Positions 31,601-38,533 of a DNA stretch of 64,000 nucleotides are shown piece by piece. A program made the position numbers and the translations under genes. Position 1 is the first letter of the stretch; each line of letters opens with the position of its first letter. The notes beneath the pieces were generated by a model. The model had not been told where the DNA came from, searched no databases, and was given only the letters and a program-made list of their open reading frames with translations. Origin of the DNA: Amblyomma americanum (lineage: Eukaryota; Arthropoda; Arachnida; Ixodida; Ixodidae); assembly GCF_052857255.1 (NCBI RefSeq), contig NC_135507.1, forward strand, positions 79,751,191 to 79,815,190, in the 5' to 3' direction.

Positions 31601-34460
31601 TCTATTGAACTAATGTCAAAAAAATACGATGATATACTTGAGCAACAGGTAAAGCATGAGAAAGAGATCTGTACCTTAAAGAAACATATCAGTGCGATTG
31701 AGACCAGAGTCGACGCTGATGATGTTGAGTCATTGAAAATGACTGTAAACGACCTTGAGTGGCGAAACAGAACGCTCAACCTTCAGGTGCACGGCATACC
31801 GGTGACAAATGATGAGAATCTGATGGAAAAGGTAAATGACGCAGCAAAATCTGTGGATTTGCCAGAGCTTACTTTGAATGACGTCGACGTTGTGCACAGA
31901 CTTCCTTCAAAGCCAGGAAAGGTGCCTGGGATCATTGTACGGTTTTCAAAGCTCTCAACTCGTGACATGTGGTTTCAGAAGCGTACAGATTTAAGAGATG
32001 CTATCTCGGATGTATCTGTCAGCGAAAACACGACGCGTCAAAGCCGTGAGCTGTTGCGCTATGCAAAGGCTTGGGCAGGTGAAAATGATTACCAGTACGC
32101 TTGGCACCGGAATGGGAAAGTGTTCGTTAGAAGGAAACAACATGATCCTGCGATTGTCATTCATTGTCCAGCCGATTTGGACCAGTTGTAAAGCCAGTAA
32201 TGTGTGGCAATACGCGGCACTCTTTTTCCAATGGCTCTTTCTACTGATCTAGTTAATCTTTCTGACATCAATAGTTTCATTAAGCCTGATAATCTTCATT
32301 GTTGCTCTTGCATTCATGTTAATCTCAGATCTGGTCGAAATAAGCAAGAAGAACTTGACTGTTTTTTCAGAGAAGTGGAAACTTGTTTCAATGTTATGTT
32401 TTCTGAAACGTGGTTTACTTGTGAAGGTGACGTCTATGTGATTCCGACATACAAGTGTTTCTATATGAACCGATCCATAAGAAGGGGAGGTGGTGTTTCA
32501 ATGTTAGTTTCGAATCATGCGCCGCCATTGCTTTAATTTTCCTACGTCAGTCAACATGTTACTTTATCACTCTTTGTTCTCTTCCATAGCCAACTACGGA
32601 TGTATGGTGTGGGCAACAACAACAGCCGAAAATATTAACAAACACAGAGTCTTACAAAAACGCATTATACGCATTGCATGTAAAGTGCCGTATTTCTTCC
32701 ACACTGCGAGCCTTTTCCACCGACACAACGTTATTCCAATGAAATCCATGTATAATTATAGGCAGTGCCATAAATATAAACTCGCCATAATGAAAAATGA
32801 TGACTCCTTACTTACACTTGCTGGGTTAGAGCAAAGCAGAACTGTGTATGATACCCGCGCAGCAGAGCTTTGGAATGTTAAGAAATGCCGCACAAACTAT
32901 GGTAAACAAATGTTGCAGCATACTTTACCGACACTTCTGAACCAGTTGTACTGCCACAAGAATCTTGATGTCTCCAATATTTCTCTGAAAGAATTGCCCC
33001 ATTGTTTCTGTAGTTCTTTTTTCTTGCTATTACCATTTTGAGTGGATGTGTCAATTTTGCTGTCCCTTATTTTCTCCTCTCTGCGTTTGCCTTTATAGGC
33101 TCTTGGACATAAAGAAGTTCTTTTTTACTTTACATGCAGAATGTACTGCGTACTGAACGAACATGTGTCGTTCTATGTACTGAACATACGTGCTTTTTTT
33201 CCTTATATTTTGTTGTCCTTTTCTGCCGCCGTCAATGCTGCGCTGTAAGAGGAAGCCAGGACCTTTCAAGCTGTCTATACAGCTTTTTTCCTGGCTGTCC
33301 TCACAACACCTAGTTGCGGAAATAAACCTTCAAACTTTCAAGCCCCCCCCCCCCCCTTCCCCCACGCCTTTCGCATCACAGATTTCGTTCCTTTGAGCCC
33401 CTCCTCCCCTCCATACTTAAAGACGCTAGCTACTGCAGTCACCCCTGATGAAAGAGTCAAGTCGGCGTCGAAACGTGTTAAGATTAATCTTTTTTGTTGG
33501 AGATGCGCAGTTATTTATATGGAAGCGGTCTACTACGCCCGAATACTGCAAAGAGGTCCTAACCAGCAGTCTGGTTAACTAATATTGAATAGTTAACTTT
33601 TTATTTAATATCGCAAAGCTCCGATGTTATCGAGAGTAGTGTACCCTTCCTTAACTAATCTAAGTAGCAGTTCTTAAAATTTCCACAAAAGCCGTTACCG
33701 TCGGCGCTGTGCCCCAACAAATTTTGGCTATTTCAATTAGTTACGTGCAGTGGAGAGGTTTCTTTTCCATCAAGGTTCTCGAAAACGTACGTGTTTGGGC
33801 AGGATGTAACGAAAATTTGTTCGGCCAGAGCGCAGAAGGTTACCGCGTTATCGAACTTCCAAAACTGATATAGATAATGGTAAGGGTGGGCTACATGCCT
33901 CTCAATAATTACAGAATCTAACAGCAATAGTTAAAACGTACATACTATTGAGTTTTGGTTACCCAGACTGCTTGTTCGCACATCTTAGTCTATTCTGGCG
34001 TACTACACCGCTCACAATGCTATACCAAATAAAAAGCGCCTTTACAACAAAAAACGCCTACTTTAAAAATTGTATAAAGTCTTAGGTGAAACACGCTGTA
34101 TATAGAGCTTATGGTGCGCCATTCTTGCTACGTTACACTGCTAAGTTCATTGTCATGGTTACGCTTGCCAAAAACTGTACATTAACCACTCGCACAGCAT
34201 ATGAGCACTCAAAGCTTATTTGCGCTTTACCCGACGCACAAAGCGACAGCAGCAATTAATATCCTTGCTCTTTTCACGGGGTGTTGTTCTAATCAGGCTA
34301 TGCTAAAAGGGTATCAGAACGTTCTGCTGTATAGAAATTACCACACCGGTCGTCTAAGGAGACATACCTTGCCGATAAACTTGCCGCGGGTGTATTCTCT
34401 CTGGGAATTCGTGTCGATGACGACGTGGGGGAATTCGTCGCTGGTAGTCGCAGAAGCCAT
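7434..34460 (-). CDS. Polo-family serine/threonine kinase, copy 1 (5' five exons; 3' part outside window)
   Basis: Five exons join without frame breaks: 34368-34460, 24450-24557, 13071-13187, 12224-12537 and 7434-7633 (832 nt, 277 codons plus one base). Together they read as a Polo kinase domain: the Gly loop GKFIGKGGFAYVYEF spans exons 1-2, the ATP-binding Lys is in VVYAGKIIPKK, helix C follows EEEINIHSTL, the catalytic loop is VIHRDLKPGNLLL, the activation segment is SICGTTNYMAPE, and CIMYKLLVGRPPF spans exons 4-5. The metal-binding DFG is VFG (bases 12364-12366 GTC), so catalysis should be lost. Introns of 9.8, 11.3, 0.5 and 4.6 kb carry several transposons. No polo-box exons lie in the window. 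The start ATG at 34460 was chosen because it gives an N-terminus of ordinary Plk length; another in-frame ATG lies at 34547. Confidence 0.8.
8054..11413 (+). mobile_element. TTAA-flanked DNA transposon, copy A
   Basis: The left end reads TTAA then GAGGCCTCACCA; the right end reads TGGCAAACCCTC then TTCA (a mutated TTAA). The interior matches, inverted, the element at 25853-29237 over its whole length, and the ends of that copy define the boundaries. No transposase frame was found, so it is non-autonomous or badly decayed. TTAA target duplication is the signature of piggyBac-type elements, but the terminal bases are not the usual CCC, so the superfamily is open. It sits in intron 4 of kinase copy 1 and is missing in copy 2. 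Confidence 0.75.
10811..11062 (+). mobile_element. tRNA-derived SINE (Ruka-like), inserted in TTAA element A
   Basis: The body (GTGCACGTTAAAGATCCCCA, GTGGTCGAAATTATTCCGGA, GCCCTCCACTACGGC) is the same family as the full copy at 24986. It ends in an (ATT)n tail at 11046-11062. A 12 bp target duplication, AGCCTGTAAAAG, flanks it at 10799-10810 and 11063-11074. The tRNA head is missing, so this is a 5'-truncated copy. Confidence 0.85.
11418..12223. other. Kinase intron 4 remainder, no feature
   Basis: AT-rich intronic sequence aligning with about 60510-62003 of copy 2 (apart from the RTE insertion there). Nothing coding recognised. Confidence 0.55.
12224..12537 (-). CDS. Kinase copy 1, exon 4 (catalytic and activation segment)
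   Basis: 314 nt between acceptor TTTTCCAG and donor GTGAGT, ending in phase 2 (ATC AT). It encodes SLEEMHRP, the VRYLMRKLL helix, HRDLKPGNLLL, KVAVFGLAT, KRSICGTTNYMAPE and DIWAVGCIM. The DFG aspartate codon is GTC (Val), while the APE motif and the HRD aspartate are intact. A Ser replaces the usual activation-loop Thr (Plk1 KKTLCGT). Confidence 0.88.
12888..12975 (+). repeat. Old SINE remnant in kinase intron 3
   Basis: GTCGTCTAAATTATTCCGGA followed by CTCCGCTACAGCGTCCTTCA and TTTTGGGACCATGAGCAC matches the SINE 3' body with many changes. The same remnant occurs in copy 2 (about 62790-62965), so insertion predates the duplication. Confidence 0.65.
13071..13187 (-). CDS. Kinase copy 1, exon 3
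   Basis: 39 codons between acceptor CTACAG and donor GTGTGT. It encodes helix C and strands 4-5: LEEEINIHSTLCHENVVRFY then [19 protein letters not shown], matching the Polo block around IH..L.H.HVV and LELC. Compared with copy 2 ([24 protein letters not shown]), copy 1 has moved away from the family pattern at several positions. Confidence 0.85.
13434..15966. other. 3' non-coding part of the P-like element
   Basis: No supported ORF. One AATAAA on the minus strand lies at 13872-13877, which would give a very long 3' UTR if used. The part 13590-13830 is GC-rich, unlike the rest of the element. Confidence 0.4.
15967..18230 (-). CDS. P-like transposase exon 8 (catalytic core)
   Basis: A 754-codon exon including stop TAA at 15967-15969, entered through acceptor TTTTTTGCAG. 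The first in-exon Met is at 18177, but 18 codons upstream (from AEAGPSGLSG) are in frame with exon 7, showing the ORF continues. Basic N-terminal helices (RTKKRFEKLHSR) precede the transposase fold with LLFDEIS, VICDQGSNN, FDTPHLIK and QDPLENFF. The C-terminus is basic (KQSAPARKRRKLAS), a possible nuclear localisation signal. Confidence 0.92.
15967..22943 (-). CDS. P-element-like transposase with THAP domain (THAP9-like), 949 aa
   Basis: Eight exons assemble with GT-AG junctions and no frame break: 22858-22943, 20877-21076, 20774-20800, 19762-19824, 19588-19659, 19317-19391, 18740-18802 and 15967-18230 (2850 nt including stop). Residues 1-95 form a THAP zinc finger: MYCCAKWC supplies the first pair, C-x2-H is in RLCSKHF, and FRLPSD, IWLKYANR and EAVPSVK are the usual landmarks, with 45 residues between the second Cys and the CxxH. 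After an acidic/Ser-Pro linker, the large exon carries the RNase H-like core. Likely catalytic acids are D378 (LLFDEIS), D467 (VICDQGSNN) and E704 (QDPLENFF), by analogy with P transposase; FDTPHLIK marks the region of the GTP-binding insertion. Drosophila P transposase is 751 aa and human THAP9 about 903, so 949 is plausible for full length. It would bind element ends and catalyse cut-and-paste transposition in the nucleus. Start ATG 22943 has G at -3. Confidence 0.88.
18740..20800 (-). CDS. P-like transposase exons 3-7 (linker)
   Basis: Five small exons: 20774-20800 (27 nt), 19762-19824 (63), 19588-19659 (72), 19317-19391 (75) and 18740-18802 (63). Each has a consensus acceptor and donor (GTGAGG, GTAAGT, GTAGGT, GTAGGT, GTAAGT), each is a multiple of three, and every flanking intron is phase 1. 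They encode a low-complexity Ser/Pro/Asp-rich linker (for example SPLQSTAAPVE, TTPPPPADEE) between the DNA-binding and catalytic parts. Confidence 0.8.
20877..21076 (-). CDS. P-like transposase exon 2 (THAP C-terminal half)
   Basis: 200 nt after acceptor TTTTTCAG, before donor GTAAGC. Encodes FSIWLKYANRLELLETP, RLCSKHF, CFTSDACTRL and EAVPSVK, matching the conserved W, CxxH and AVPT-like positions of THAP domains. Confidence 0.87.
21077..22857. other. Intron 1 of the P-like transposase gene
   Basis: 1.8 kb between the two THAP half-exons. Contains a short (CA)n run near 22551-22566 and a GC-richer patch at 21940-22280 with no recognised domain. Confidence 0.6.
22858..22943 (-). CDS. P-like transposase exon 1 (THAP N-terminal half)
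   Basis: 86 nt encoding MSHMYCCAKWC then GEHLFRLPSDH, ending with two bases of an Arg codon before donor GTATTT. The frame continues upstream to 23099 but only the part from the ATG at 22943 resembles a THAP start. Joining to exon 2 restores AG|A (Arg) and the THAP sequence. Confidence 0.85.
23330..24449. other. Kinase intron 2, right part
   Basis: Resumes the duplicated sequence: 23590-24060 aligns with 63609-64000. No exon or element ends recognised. Confidence 0.6.
24450..24557 (-). CDS. Kinase copy 1, exon 2
   Basis: 36 codons between acceptor TTTTTCAG and donor GTGAGT. It encodes GGFAYVYEFVDKKANVVYAG followed by KIIPKK, that is the second half of the Gly loop and the VAIK-equivalent lysine (AGKIIPK, as in Plk1 AGKIVPK). 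The copy 2 counterpart would lie to the right of the window. Confidence 0.8.
24986..25320 (+). mobile_element. tRNA-derived SINE, near full length
   Basis: Has a recognisable RNA polymerase III promoter: A-box-like TGGCTCTTTGG at 24994-25004 and a perfect B box GGTTCGAATCC at 25038-25048. These are followed by GCGTTTCAATCGAGGCGAAA, the AATTATTCCGG core and a 3' part ending near 25320. Changes such as GTTAAAGATTCC and a disrupted middle show age. Tick-type (Ruka-like) family by recall. It lies in kinase intron 1. Confidence 0.75.
25680..25848 (-). repeat. Penelope-type terminal repeat, interrupted by TTAA element B
   Basis: Reading the minus strand, the segment contains the hammerhead core at 25784-25824 followed by GGGTTAAAATTAAA and TTATAAGTCCTCAAACCCAA, also found at 30220-30310 on the plus strand. 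Its other half continues at 29242, after the inserted TTAA element. Confidence 0.65.
25784..25824 (-). ncRNA. Hammerhead ribozyme core (copy a)
   Basis: Minus strand: ACCC, CTGATGA, stem II arms GGAGC and GCTTC around a loop, GAAA, then CGTT and GGGT. The CTGATGA...GAAA core, the 4 bp stem I (ACCC/GGGT) and the minimal stem III (AC/GT, usable only as a dimer) are the layout reported for hammerheads of Penelope-like elements. Cleavage would fall after GTT. Covariation with copies b and c supports stem II. Confidence 0.75.
25853..29237 (-). mobile_element. TTAA-flanked DNA transposon, copy B (inverted relative to A)
   Basis: Perfect TTAA duplications (25849-25852 and 29238-29241) flank ends GAGGGTTCACCA and TGGTGAGCCCTC, which are inverted repeats of each other with one mismatch. 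The empty target is visible in related Penelope repeats as CCATACTTAAAGACGC (33411-33426), so insertion was at TTAA. The interior aligns with copy A, lacks its SINE, and has a G-run near 26874-26890. No transposase frame was found. Confidence 0.85.
29242..29335 (-). repeat. Penelope-type terminal repeat, distal half
   Basis: Continuation of the repeat split by TTAA element B: GTATGGAGGGGG and AAGGCTGTAAGTCACG match the equivalent part at 29956-30050. Confidence 0.6.
29385..29757 (+). pseudogene. Non-LTR retrotransposon ORF2 C-terminal fragment
   Basis: One open frame from about 29420 to the stop at 29753-29755 gives LPDKRITRRQRSLLLRLRIG, then CSRCGHTEETTDHLLLDCPA, the terminal CCHC-like motif (CxxC...H....C) typical of I/R1/jockey-type ORF2 proteins. 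Nothing upstream continues it; the 5' part is missing. It is embedded between Penelope-type repeat segments. Confidence 0.7.
29888..29928 (-). ncRNA. Hammerhead ribozyme core (copy b)
   Basis: Minus strand: ACCC, CTGATGA, A, stem II GGAGCC / GGCTTC (6 bp with loop GAGTC), GAAA, CGTT, GGGT. This is the best-paired copy in the window: all core nucleotides are present and stem I pairs ACCC/GGGT. Confidence 0.82.
30186..30226 (+). ncRNA. Hammerhead ribozyme core (copy c)
   Basis: Plus strand: ACCC, CTGATGA, AT, stem II GAGCC / GGCTT around GAGTT, C, GAAA, CGTT, GGGT. Core intact; stem II keeps pairing with a G-U closing pair. Confidence 0.78.
30558..31097 (+). promoter_or_regulatory. Tandem 5' UTR units of the CR1-like LINE
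   Basis: A module ending TTTTGTTTTCGCCTTACAG occurs three times (ends near 30646, 30813, 31097). The longer form, about 165 bp starting TTCAACGACGAACC, occurs at 30648-30813 and 30930-31097. Each long unit has a CRE palindrome TGACGTCA (30695-30702 and 30978-30985). Repeated 5' monomers act as promoters in several LINEs; that role is inferred here. The final CTTACAG also resembles a splice acceptor. Confidence 0.6.
31146..31215 (+). repeat. Short tandem repeat (GCTGCTGCCTTGTTGCTCGC-like)
   Basis: Three to four imperfect units of about 21 bp in the 5' leader of the CR1-like element. Read as protein they would be Ala/Leu-rich, but they lie upstream of the likely ORF1 start. Confidence 0.65.
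31301..32191 (+). CDS. CR1-like LINE ORF1 protein, PHD finger plus coiled coil (296 aa)
   Basis: The ATG at 31301 (MPETCPSCEECLPNDGL) was chosen because the frame upstream is leader repeat. Residues about 5-55 form a PHD-type C4HC3 finger: CPSCEEC, KCAEC, YHLGNC, WRCPDC. Residues about 80-145 are a heptad-like coiled coil (LPDQVDEVKKSIELMSKKYD onward). The C-terminal part (LNLQVHGIP, VDVVHRLPSKPG, PGIIVRFSK) is the nucleic-acid-binding domain found in many CR1/L2 ORF1 proteins. The protein probably binds element RNA and multimerises. The frame is intact although ORF2 next door is largely deleted, so retention would depend on helper elements. Confidence 0.8.
   Translation: MPETCPSCEECLPNDGLAIKCAECEYTYHLGNCSGVSASTYKVKGEKGRKTWRCPDCRKTNAGSSDTPSTQPDLAVCLAGICQKLDALAGLPDQVDEVKKSIELMSKKYDDILEQQVKHEKEICTLKKHISAIETRVDADDVESLKMTVNDLEWRNRTLNLQVHGIPVTNDENLMEKVNDAAKSVDLPELTLNDVDVVHRLPSKPGKVPGIIVRFSKLSTRDMWFQKRTDLRDAISDVSVSENTTRQSRELLRYAKAWAGENDYQYAWHRNGKVFVRRKQHDPAIVIHCPADLDQL
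32211..33041 (+). pseudogene. CR1-like LINE ORF2, internally deleted
   Basis: The N-terminal AP-endonuclease start is readable (CIHVNLRSGRNKQEELDCFF, VMFSETWF, RGGGVSMLVSNH) to about 32510. Then the frame changes and the RT C-terminal tail begins (LLYHSLFSSIANYGCMVWAT, LQKRIIRIACKVPYF, YDTRAAELWNVKKCRTNYGK) and runs to 33041. Roughly the middle three quarters of a normal ORF2 is absent, including the YADD reverse-transcriptase core. The join near 32510-32535 also shifts frame. Confidence 0.78.
33330..33520 (+). repeat. Penelope-type terminal repeat fragment
   Basis: After a C-run (33343-33357), the blocks CGCCTTTCGCATCACAGA, CCATACTTAAAGACGC and TAGCTACTGCAGTCACCC match the palindrome at 29845-30269. 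This copy preserves the uninterrupted TTAA site used by element B elsewhere. Confidence 0.65.
33441..33480 (+). ncRNA. Degenerate hammerhead core (copy d)
   Basis: ACCC, CTGATGA, AA, GAGTC...GGCGTC, GAAA, CGTG, TTAAG. The catalytic core strings are present but the GGGT arm of stem I is lost and stem II is weaker, so activity is doubtful. Confidence 0.5.
33521..34367. other. Kinase intron 1, 5' end
   Basis: AT-rich sequence between the last Penelope fragment and exon 1. No element or exon recognised. Confidence 0.5.
34368..34460 (-). CDS. Kinase copy 1, exon 1
   Basis: 31 codons from ATG at 34460 ending ...REYTRGKFIGK, followed by donor GTATGT. The end of the exon is the first half of the Polo glycine-rich loop, and the phase-0 junction joins GGFAYVY of exon 2. 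An upstream in-frame ATG (34547) would add 29 residues without recognisable features. Confidence 0.75.
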
Positions 34461-36605
34461 CACTGAGAGAAAACGCGATCTCGGCTCCACGCATTCCACA
34501 GCTGCAATGCACACTTCAGCACAGGCACCAGCGACGGAGCTCGACACTGCCGTTTCTGACCGGTGCGGGACGGTTTTTGAAAGGTAGCATCACGTGCATG
34601 AAAATAAGCCCCGCTATTGTTTGGCGCCACTCGACACCGAGATCCAGGCTGTGGCCGCACATAGCCGGGTGTGGCCCTCCTATTGTAGACGGCCTATTGT
34701 AGTCTTGTAGGCGCCCCAGAAATCCCTTCCCTTATCTCGCTTCGGGAACAGGCCTTCTAGGCGCTTTAGGTCATCCATCTTGCTGTACATATCTGGGGAA
34801 TATAGCTTTTTTTAGGGATCTTACCACACCTTCGCCAGAACGTGTTACAGCAGCAAAGGCTGACTCGTCACAGAGTTCGTGATAAGCTAGCATAGGCACT
34901 GTGAACAGCCCGTACTATCTCCGCCAGTGTCAGGTTTCCTCGTAGTCATGAATCGCGCTTTCCTGCTGTGGAGTTACGACACAAAATTGCGTACCCGAAT
35001 ATTAGTTCATCGTTTTCCAGGCAGGAGTCGGCGTTTGCAGATGACTAAATTTATTTATTGTTAATTTCGCTTGGGTAAGTTTGTTCATAGTTTGAAAAGT
35101 ACGTTCTTAGGTCGTATGTGTTTCCTCCTTCGTCTTATTACGCAAGGACGTAGTTTTCAAATGTTGTATGACCCCGTGTTTTCGTGCGGTATCTGAGCCT
35201 CTATATATTCTAGAAATGTTTCTATTAGCATAATCACGTAGTGCTAGACTGTGAAGCAAAAGCAGGTTACATGCTGAGACTGTGAAGTATTCGTTTTCAG
35301 GTGTTGACTGCTCAACTTATCAGGGTAGACAGTGAAAATTCTACACTAGAGCCGTGGGTGGATGCGCTGGAAAGGTATACCTGAAATAGGGAGACTGGGG
35401 ACAACCGAATACTCAGGGAAAGCGTGGCAACTACCGACATTGTAAACGAAGATGGCGGACATGCCAGTGCAGAATGTGTGCACGGGATGGGCAATAGCTT
35501 TTGTAGCTTGGGCAAGTTAGAGAAAACAGGTCAGAAAATAGGAATTACGAGGAGCTGTGAAAAAGTGACTCATAAGGCAGGCAGTGATAGCAAGGAGATT
35601 AACAGTGAAACGCCAACAAATGCGGTCAGTGTCAGAGCCAAGAGTCTGGGAAAGAACAAAGCCATAAAAGCGGTGGCACCAGCAAGAAAAGGGACGAAAG
35701 TAAGTGAGCGGGAGGGAGTACACACGTGCTAATCTCCGGTAATTCCAACTTGAGCCACAGCGCCCGAACTATACTGGAGCGAAGGGGTGGGGGGGGGGGG
35801 GGGGTTAGGCGAGAGGCAGCGAGGATATTCCCGGAGAGGACAAGAAACCAGAGACGAAAATGAGGGAAAACTCGTCTGCTAGACAGAACACTGGTTCAAT
35901 GCAAACGCATGGAAGCATCGCAGGCGATACCCGATCCACGAGATCTGTACTCCGCCTTCCGAGTGCTCCGTTCCTGCTTGACAGCTGCTGTCATCTGTCG
36001 TTTGCGCATGCGCTGTAGAATGCGGTGGGTTGATTTCAAGCAAAGGAGATGCGGGCATGAGCATACCGCATATCAGCCGTGTGAAAGAGAATGTTGCAAG
36101 GCGTCAGCTCGTAAAAAGGCGCATTCACACGACGGACGGTCGGTCCGCGGCCTGCGCATCACGTGTGCCCACCTCACTACAACTCATCTGCCGTCCGATG
36201 TTGCCAAGCGGATACGGCGGACCAAAAAAACAGACAACCCACCAAGCGAGCGGAAGTTGCTGCAACGCTGGGAAGCAGGAAACAGAAGGCGAGCTTCAGT
36301 ATGCTGACTACTGACCCCGTCTCTCCAATTTACCCTTCCACCTCTCGGCACATCTTTAGCCAACAATGAATGAGCTACAGTTGCATGAAACTCAAGAATG
36401 AATCGGCAAATGCCCCCTAAAAGGAGGTCCTCCTGTTGATGACATCTGGCGATTTCCGCCCTTGACTCATTCTCTCCCCCTCTCCGCTGACCGGTCACAT
36501 TTCACCGGCTAATGTTAAATCGCAGGGGGTGGAAATTGAATGAGCAGAAACTAGGAGTTAATCGGATTAATCGCGAAGTAATTTAAATCGGTCACAATGG
36601 TTTTT
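34461..36605. other. 5' flank of kinase copy 1
   Basis: Presumably holds the 5' UTR and promoter (strand minus, so 34461 rightwards), but no TATA box or initiator stands out. A G-run lies near 35787-35804. Bases 35424-35800 carry a plus-strand frame with lysine/serine-rich content followed in another frame by HVLISGNSN, possibly an eroded retroelement ORF. A TIR-like motif AAGGCGCATTCACACGAC lies at 36116-36133. Confidence 0.4.
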
Positions 36606-36609
36606 TTTG

Positions 36610-36752
36610 TTACTTTATGGGGGTTTGACGTCCCAAAGCGACTCAGGCTGTGAGGAACGCCGTAGTGAAGGGCTTGGGTCGTTTAACGTGCAATCACATC
36701 GAACAGCACACGGGCCTCTAGAATTTCGCCTCCGTTGAAATTTGACCGTGGG
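36610..36752 (-). mobile_element. SINE fragment, minus strand
   Basis: Plus-strand text TTTATGGGGGTTTGACGTCC, AAAGCGACTCAGGCTGTGAG and CACACGGGCCTCTAGAATTT is the reverse complement of the SINE 3' half, with the T-run (36602-36609) as its tail. The tRNA head was not found. It lies just upstream of LINE A. Confidence 0.7.
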
Positions 36753-37206
36753 AGAGACATTCACTGCTGCCGAAGCTATTACAGCAACCTTACTAGCAAC
36801 CCTATGGAAACGTCGGGAAATGTGGGCTGGTGGCCAGACGTAAAGCCCACAACTTCGTGACCCGCCGCTGAATCTTGCCGGGAAGCACCCACTTGATATT
36901 TCTCTCGTGACCAGGCCGCGGGCGGGCAGCGCGCCTCGCACAGCATAGTGACGCGTGAACCGCGATGCGCCGCCGCAGACCCTACGGTGAAGAGGAGGAA
37001 GAGGAAGAACAATAGTGCTGCGGGTTGTCCGTTTCCCGTCTCCGTTGCGTCGTCTGGTCGCTGTTCTGTTGACGTGGCTCAGCTACCCAGGCTGCGGGGC
37101 AGTGGCTAAGTACCTGGCGGTGTTGCTCTAGTTTGCTAAATTTCTCCTTTTTGTCTGTGCCTGTTTGCTCCTGTTCTTGGGTGATTGGGTGCGGGACGAA
37201 AGCTTA

Positions 37207-38532
37207 ATGTCTACTTCTTCTCCTGGCCAGGGGTTTTCCCCTTGGTCGGCGTCTCTTCCTAAAGACCAGCTCCCAATCGATCTCTTTTTCCGCAGCGGTG
37301 TTTCAAGCATTCCAGTCGCATTAGTGCCTTCCGATGGAGGCGCTATCCGAGTGAACAACCCGGAGGCCGTGCAGGCGGCCCTTAGGTCAACATCGCAGCA
37401 TTTCATGCACATTACCGACGTCCGGCAGTTCGGCAGGGGTGGCATTTTGTGCAGGTCGCCGGATAAAGCCTGTATTGAAGACCTGCTGAAGTGTACGTCA
37501 TTCGCCAACCACCCGGTGAGCGCATTCATTCCGCCTCATCTAGCATGTTCCAAGGGCTTGGTCCGAGGGGTCGACTTTCGATTGAGCCCTGCGGAAACGC
37601 TTGAGAACCTCTCGCCTGCGGGAGTGATTGCTGTCCATCGATGCAGCAGGATGGTTGACGGAGAAAAAATTCCTACGGAGTCCGTAATTGCCACATTTGC
37701 AGGAATATTTTGCCCGTCAGAGATTAAGGTGTGGCCATTGGTTTTCCGAGTAGATGCCTTTAACTCTCGGCCCCTTCAGTGTCAAAACTGCTGGCGATTT
37801 GGCCACAGCGGCAAAGCCAGCAAATCGGCCTTACGCTGCTGTGCCTGTGGGGAATGTCATTGCAGAGAGGAATGTCCTGAACAGCAAGAGAAATGTTGTT
37901 TGTGTAGCGGTGCTCACTCTGCTGATTCGCCTGACTGTCCTGCACGAGCACCAGAAGTTCAGGTGCTCGAGCTTATAGACAAGCGCAGATGCACGCGGAG
38001 AGAGGCTTTTGCCGCAGTCAAGGAGAGAACCTCAGCCTACTCTAGTGTGGCCGCCAAATGTCCACCCATAATGGATTCTAGTTGGTCCCAGGCTATTACA
38101 GCGGCAGTTGAGAAAGCTGTGGCAAATGCAATGGATCGCATTATGGAAACCGTGTCCACGTGCATTTCGCAGGTCATAGCTGCTCACATGACCAATCTTC
38201 TGCAGGCGTCCACCGCTCCGCTCTTGTCTTCTTTGGCTTCGGAAGCTACCCCTCCTTCTGTAATTATCGATTCCGCTCCACAGGGCCAAAAACAATGTGA
38301 GGAACAAAAGACCTCTCAGGCCTCTTCTTCGCATAGCGTTATGGACGCATCCTCTATGGATTGTATGGATATGGAGTCTGATCTCCGCGCCCAGAAACGA
38401 AGTGGGTCTCCTCTGAATATTGCAGGTCCATCTTGCCCCCAATCAAAGACAAAGAAAAGTAACGCAAGTCAAAAGGCTAAGACCAGTATTCTAGAAAAGG
38501 CAGTCGCGGCTGCAGCACTTCCGCCAAGATAG
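37207..38532 (+). CDS. LINE A ORF1, gag-like zinc-knuckle protein (441 aa)
   Basis: The first ATG of the frame (MSTSSPGQGF) is at 37207. The C-terminal half has three CCHC-type knuckles: CQNCWRFGHSGKASKSALRC, CCACGECHCREEC and CCLCSGAHSADSPDC, followed by the RREAFAAVKER helix usual in such proteins. The N-terminal part (RQFGRGGILCRSPDKACIED, CSRMVDGEKIPTESV) resembles the RRM-like region of I/R1-type ORF1. It should bind element RNA in cytoplasmic RNP particles. The stop is TAG 38530-38532 and ORF2 starts immediately in another frame. Confidence 0.85.
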   Translation: MSTSSPGQGFSPWSASLPKDQLPIDLFFRSGVSSIPVALVPSDGGAIRVNNPEAVQAALRSTSQHFMHITDVRQFGRGGILCRSPDKACIEDLLKCTSFANHPVSAFIPPHLACSKGLVRGVDFRLSPAETLENLSPAGVIAVHRCSRMVDGEKIPTESVIATFAGIFCPSEIKVWPLVFRVDAFNSRPLQCQNCWRFGHSGKASKSALRCCACGECHCREECPEQQEKCCLCSGAHSADSPDCPARAPEVQVLELIDKRRCTRREAFAAVKERTSAYSSVAAKCPPIMDSSWSQAITAAVEKAVANAMDRIMETVSTCISQVIAAHMTNLLQASTAPLLSSLASEATPPSVIIDSAPQGQKQCEEQKTSQASSSHSVMDASSMDCMDMESDLRAQKRSGSPLNIAGPSCPQSKTKKSNASQKAKTSILEKAVAAAALPPR

Positions 38533-38533
38533 G

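Larger units (their letters stand above)
30540..33140 (+). mobile_element. CR1-like LINE with internal deletion
   Basis: Order: tandem 5' UTR units (30558-31097), ORF1 (31301-32191), the first about 100 codons of the ORF2 endonuclease (32211-32510), then directly the C-terminal tail of ORF2 (about 32530-33041). Most of the endonuclease and all of the reverse transcriptase are missing. ORF1 with a PHD finger and coiled coil is typical of CR1/L2-type LINEs. Confidence 0.78.

Noticed and set aside
36615..36941. 108-residue minus-strand frame near LINE A
   Set aside because: Runs through the SINE fragment and shows no domain; a shadow frame.
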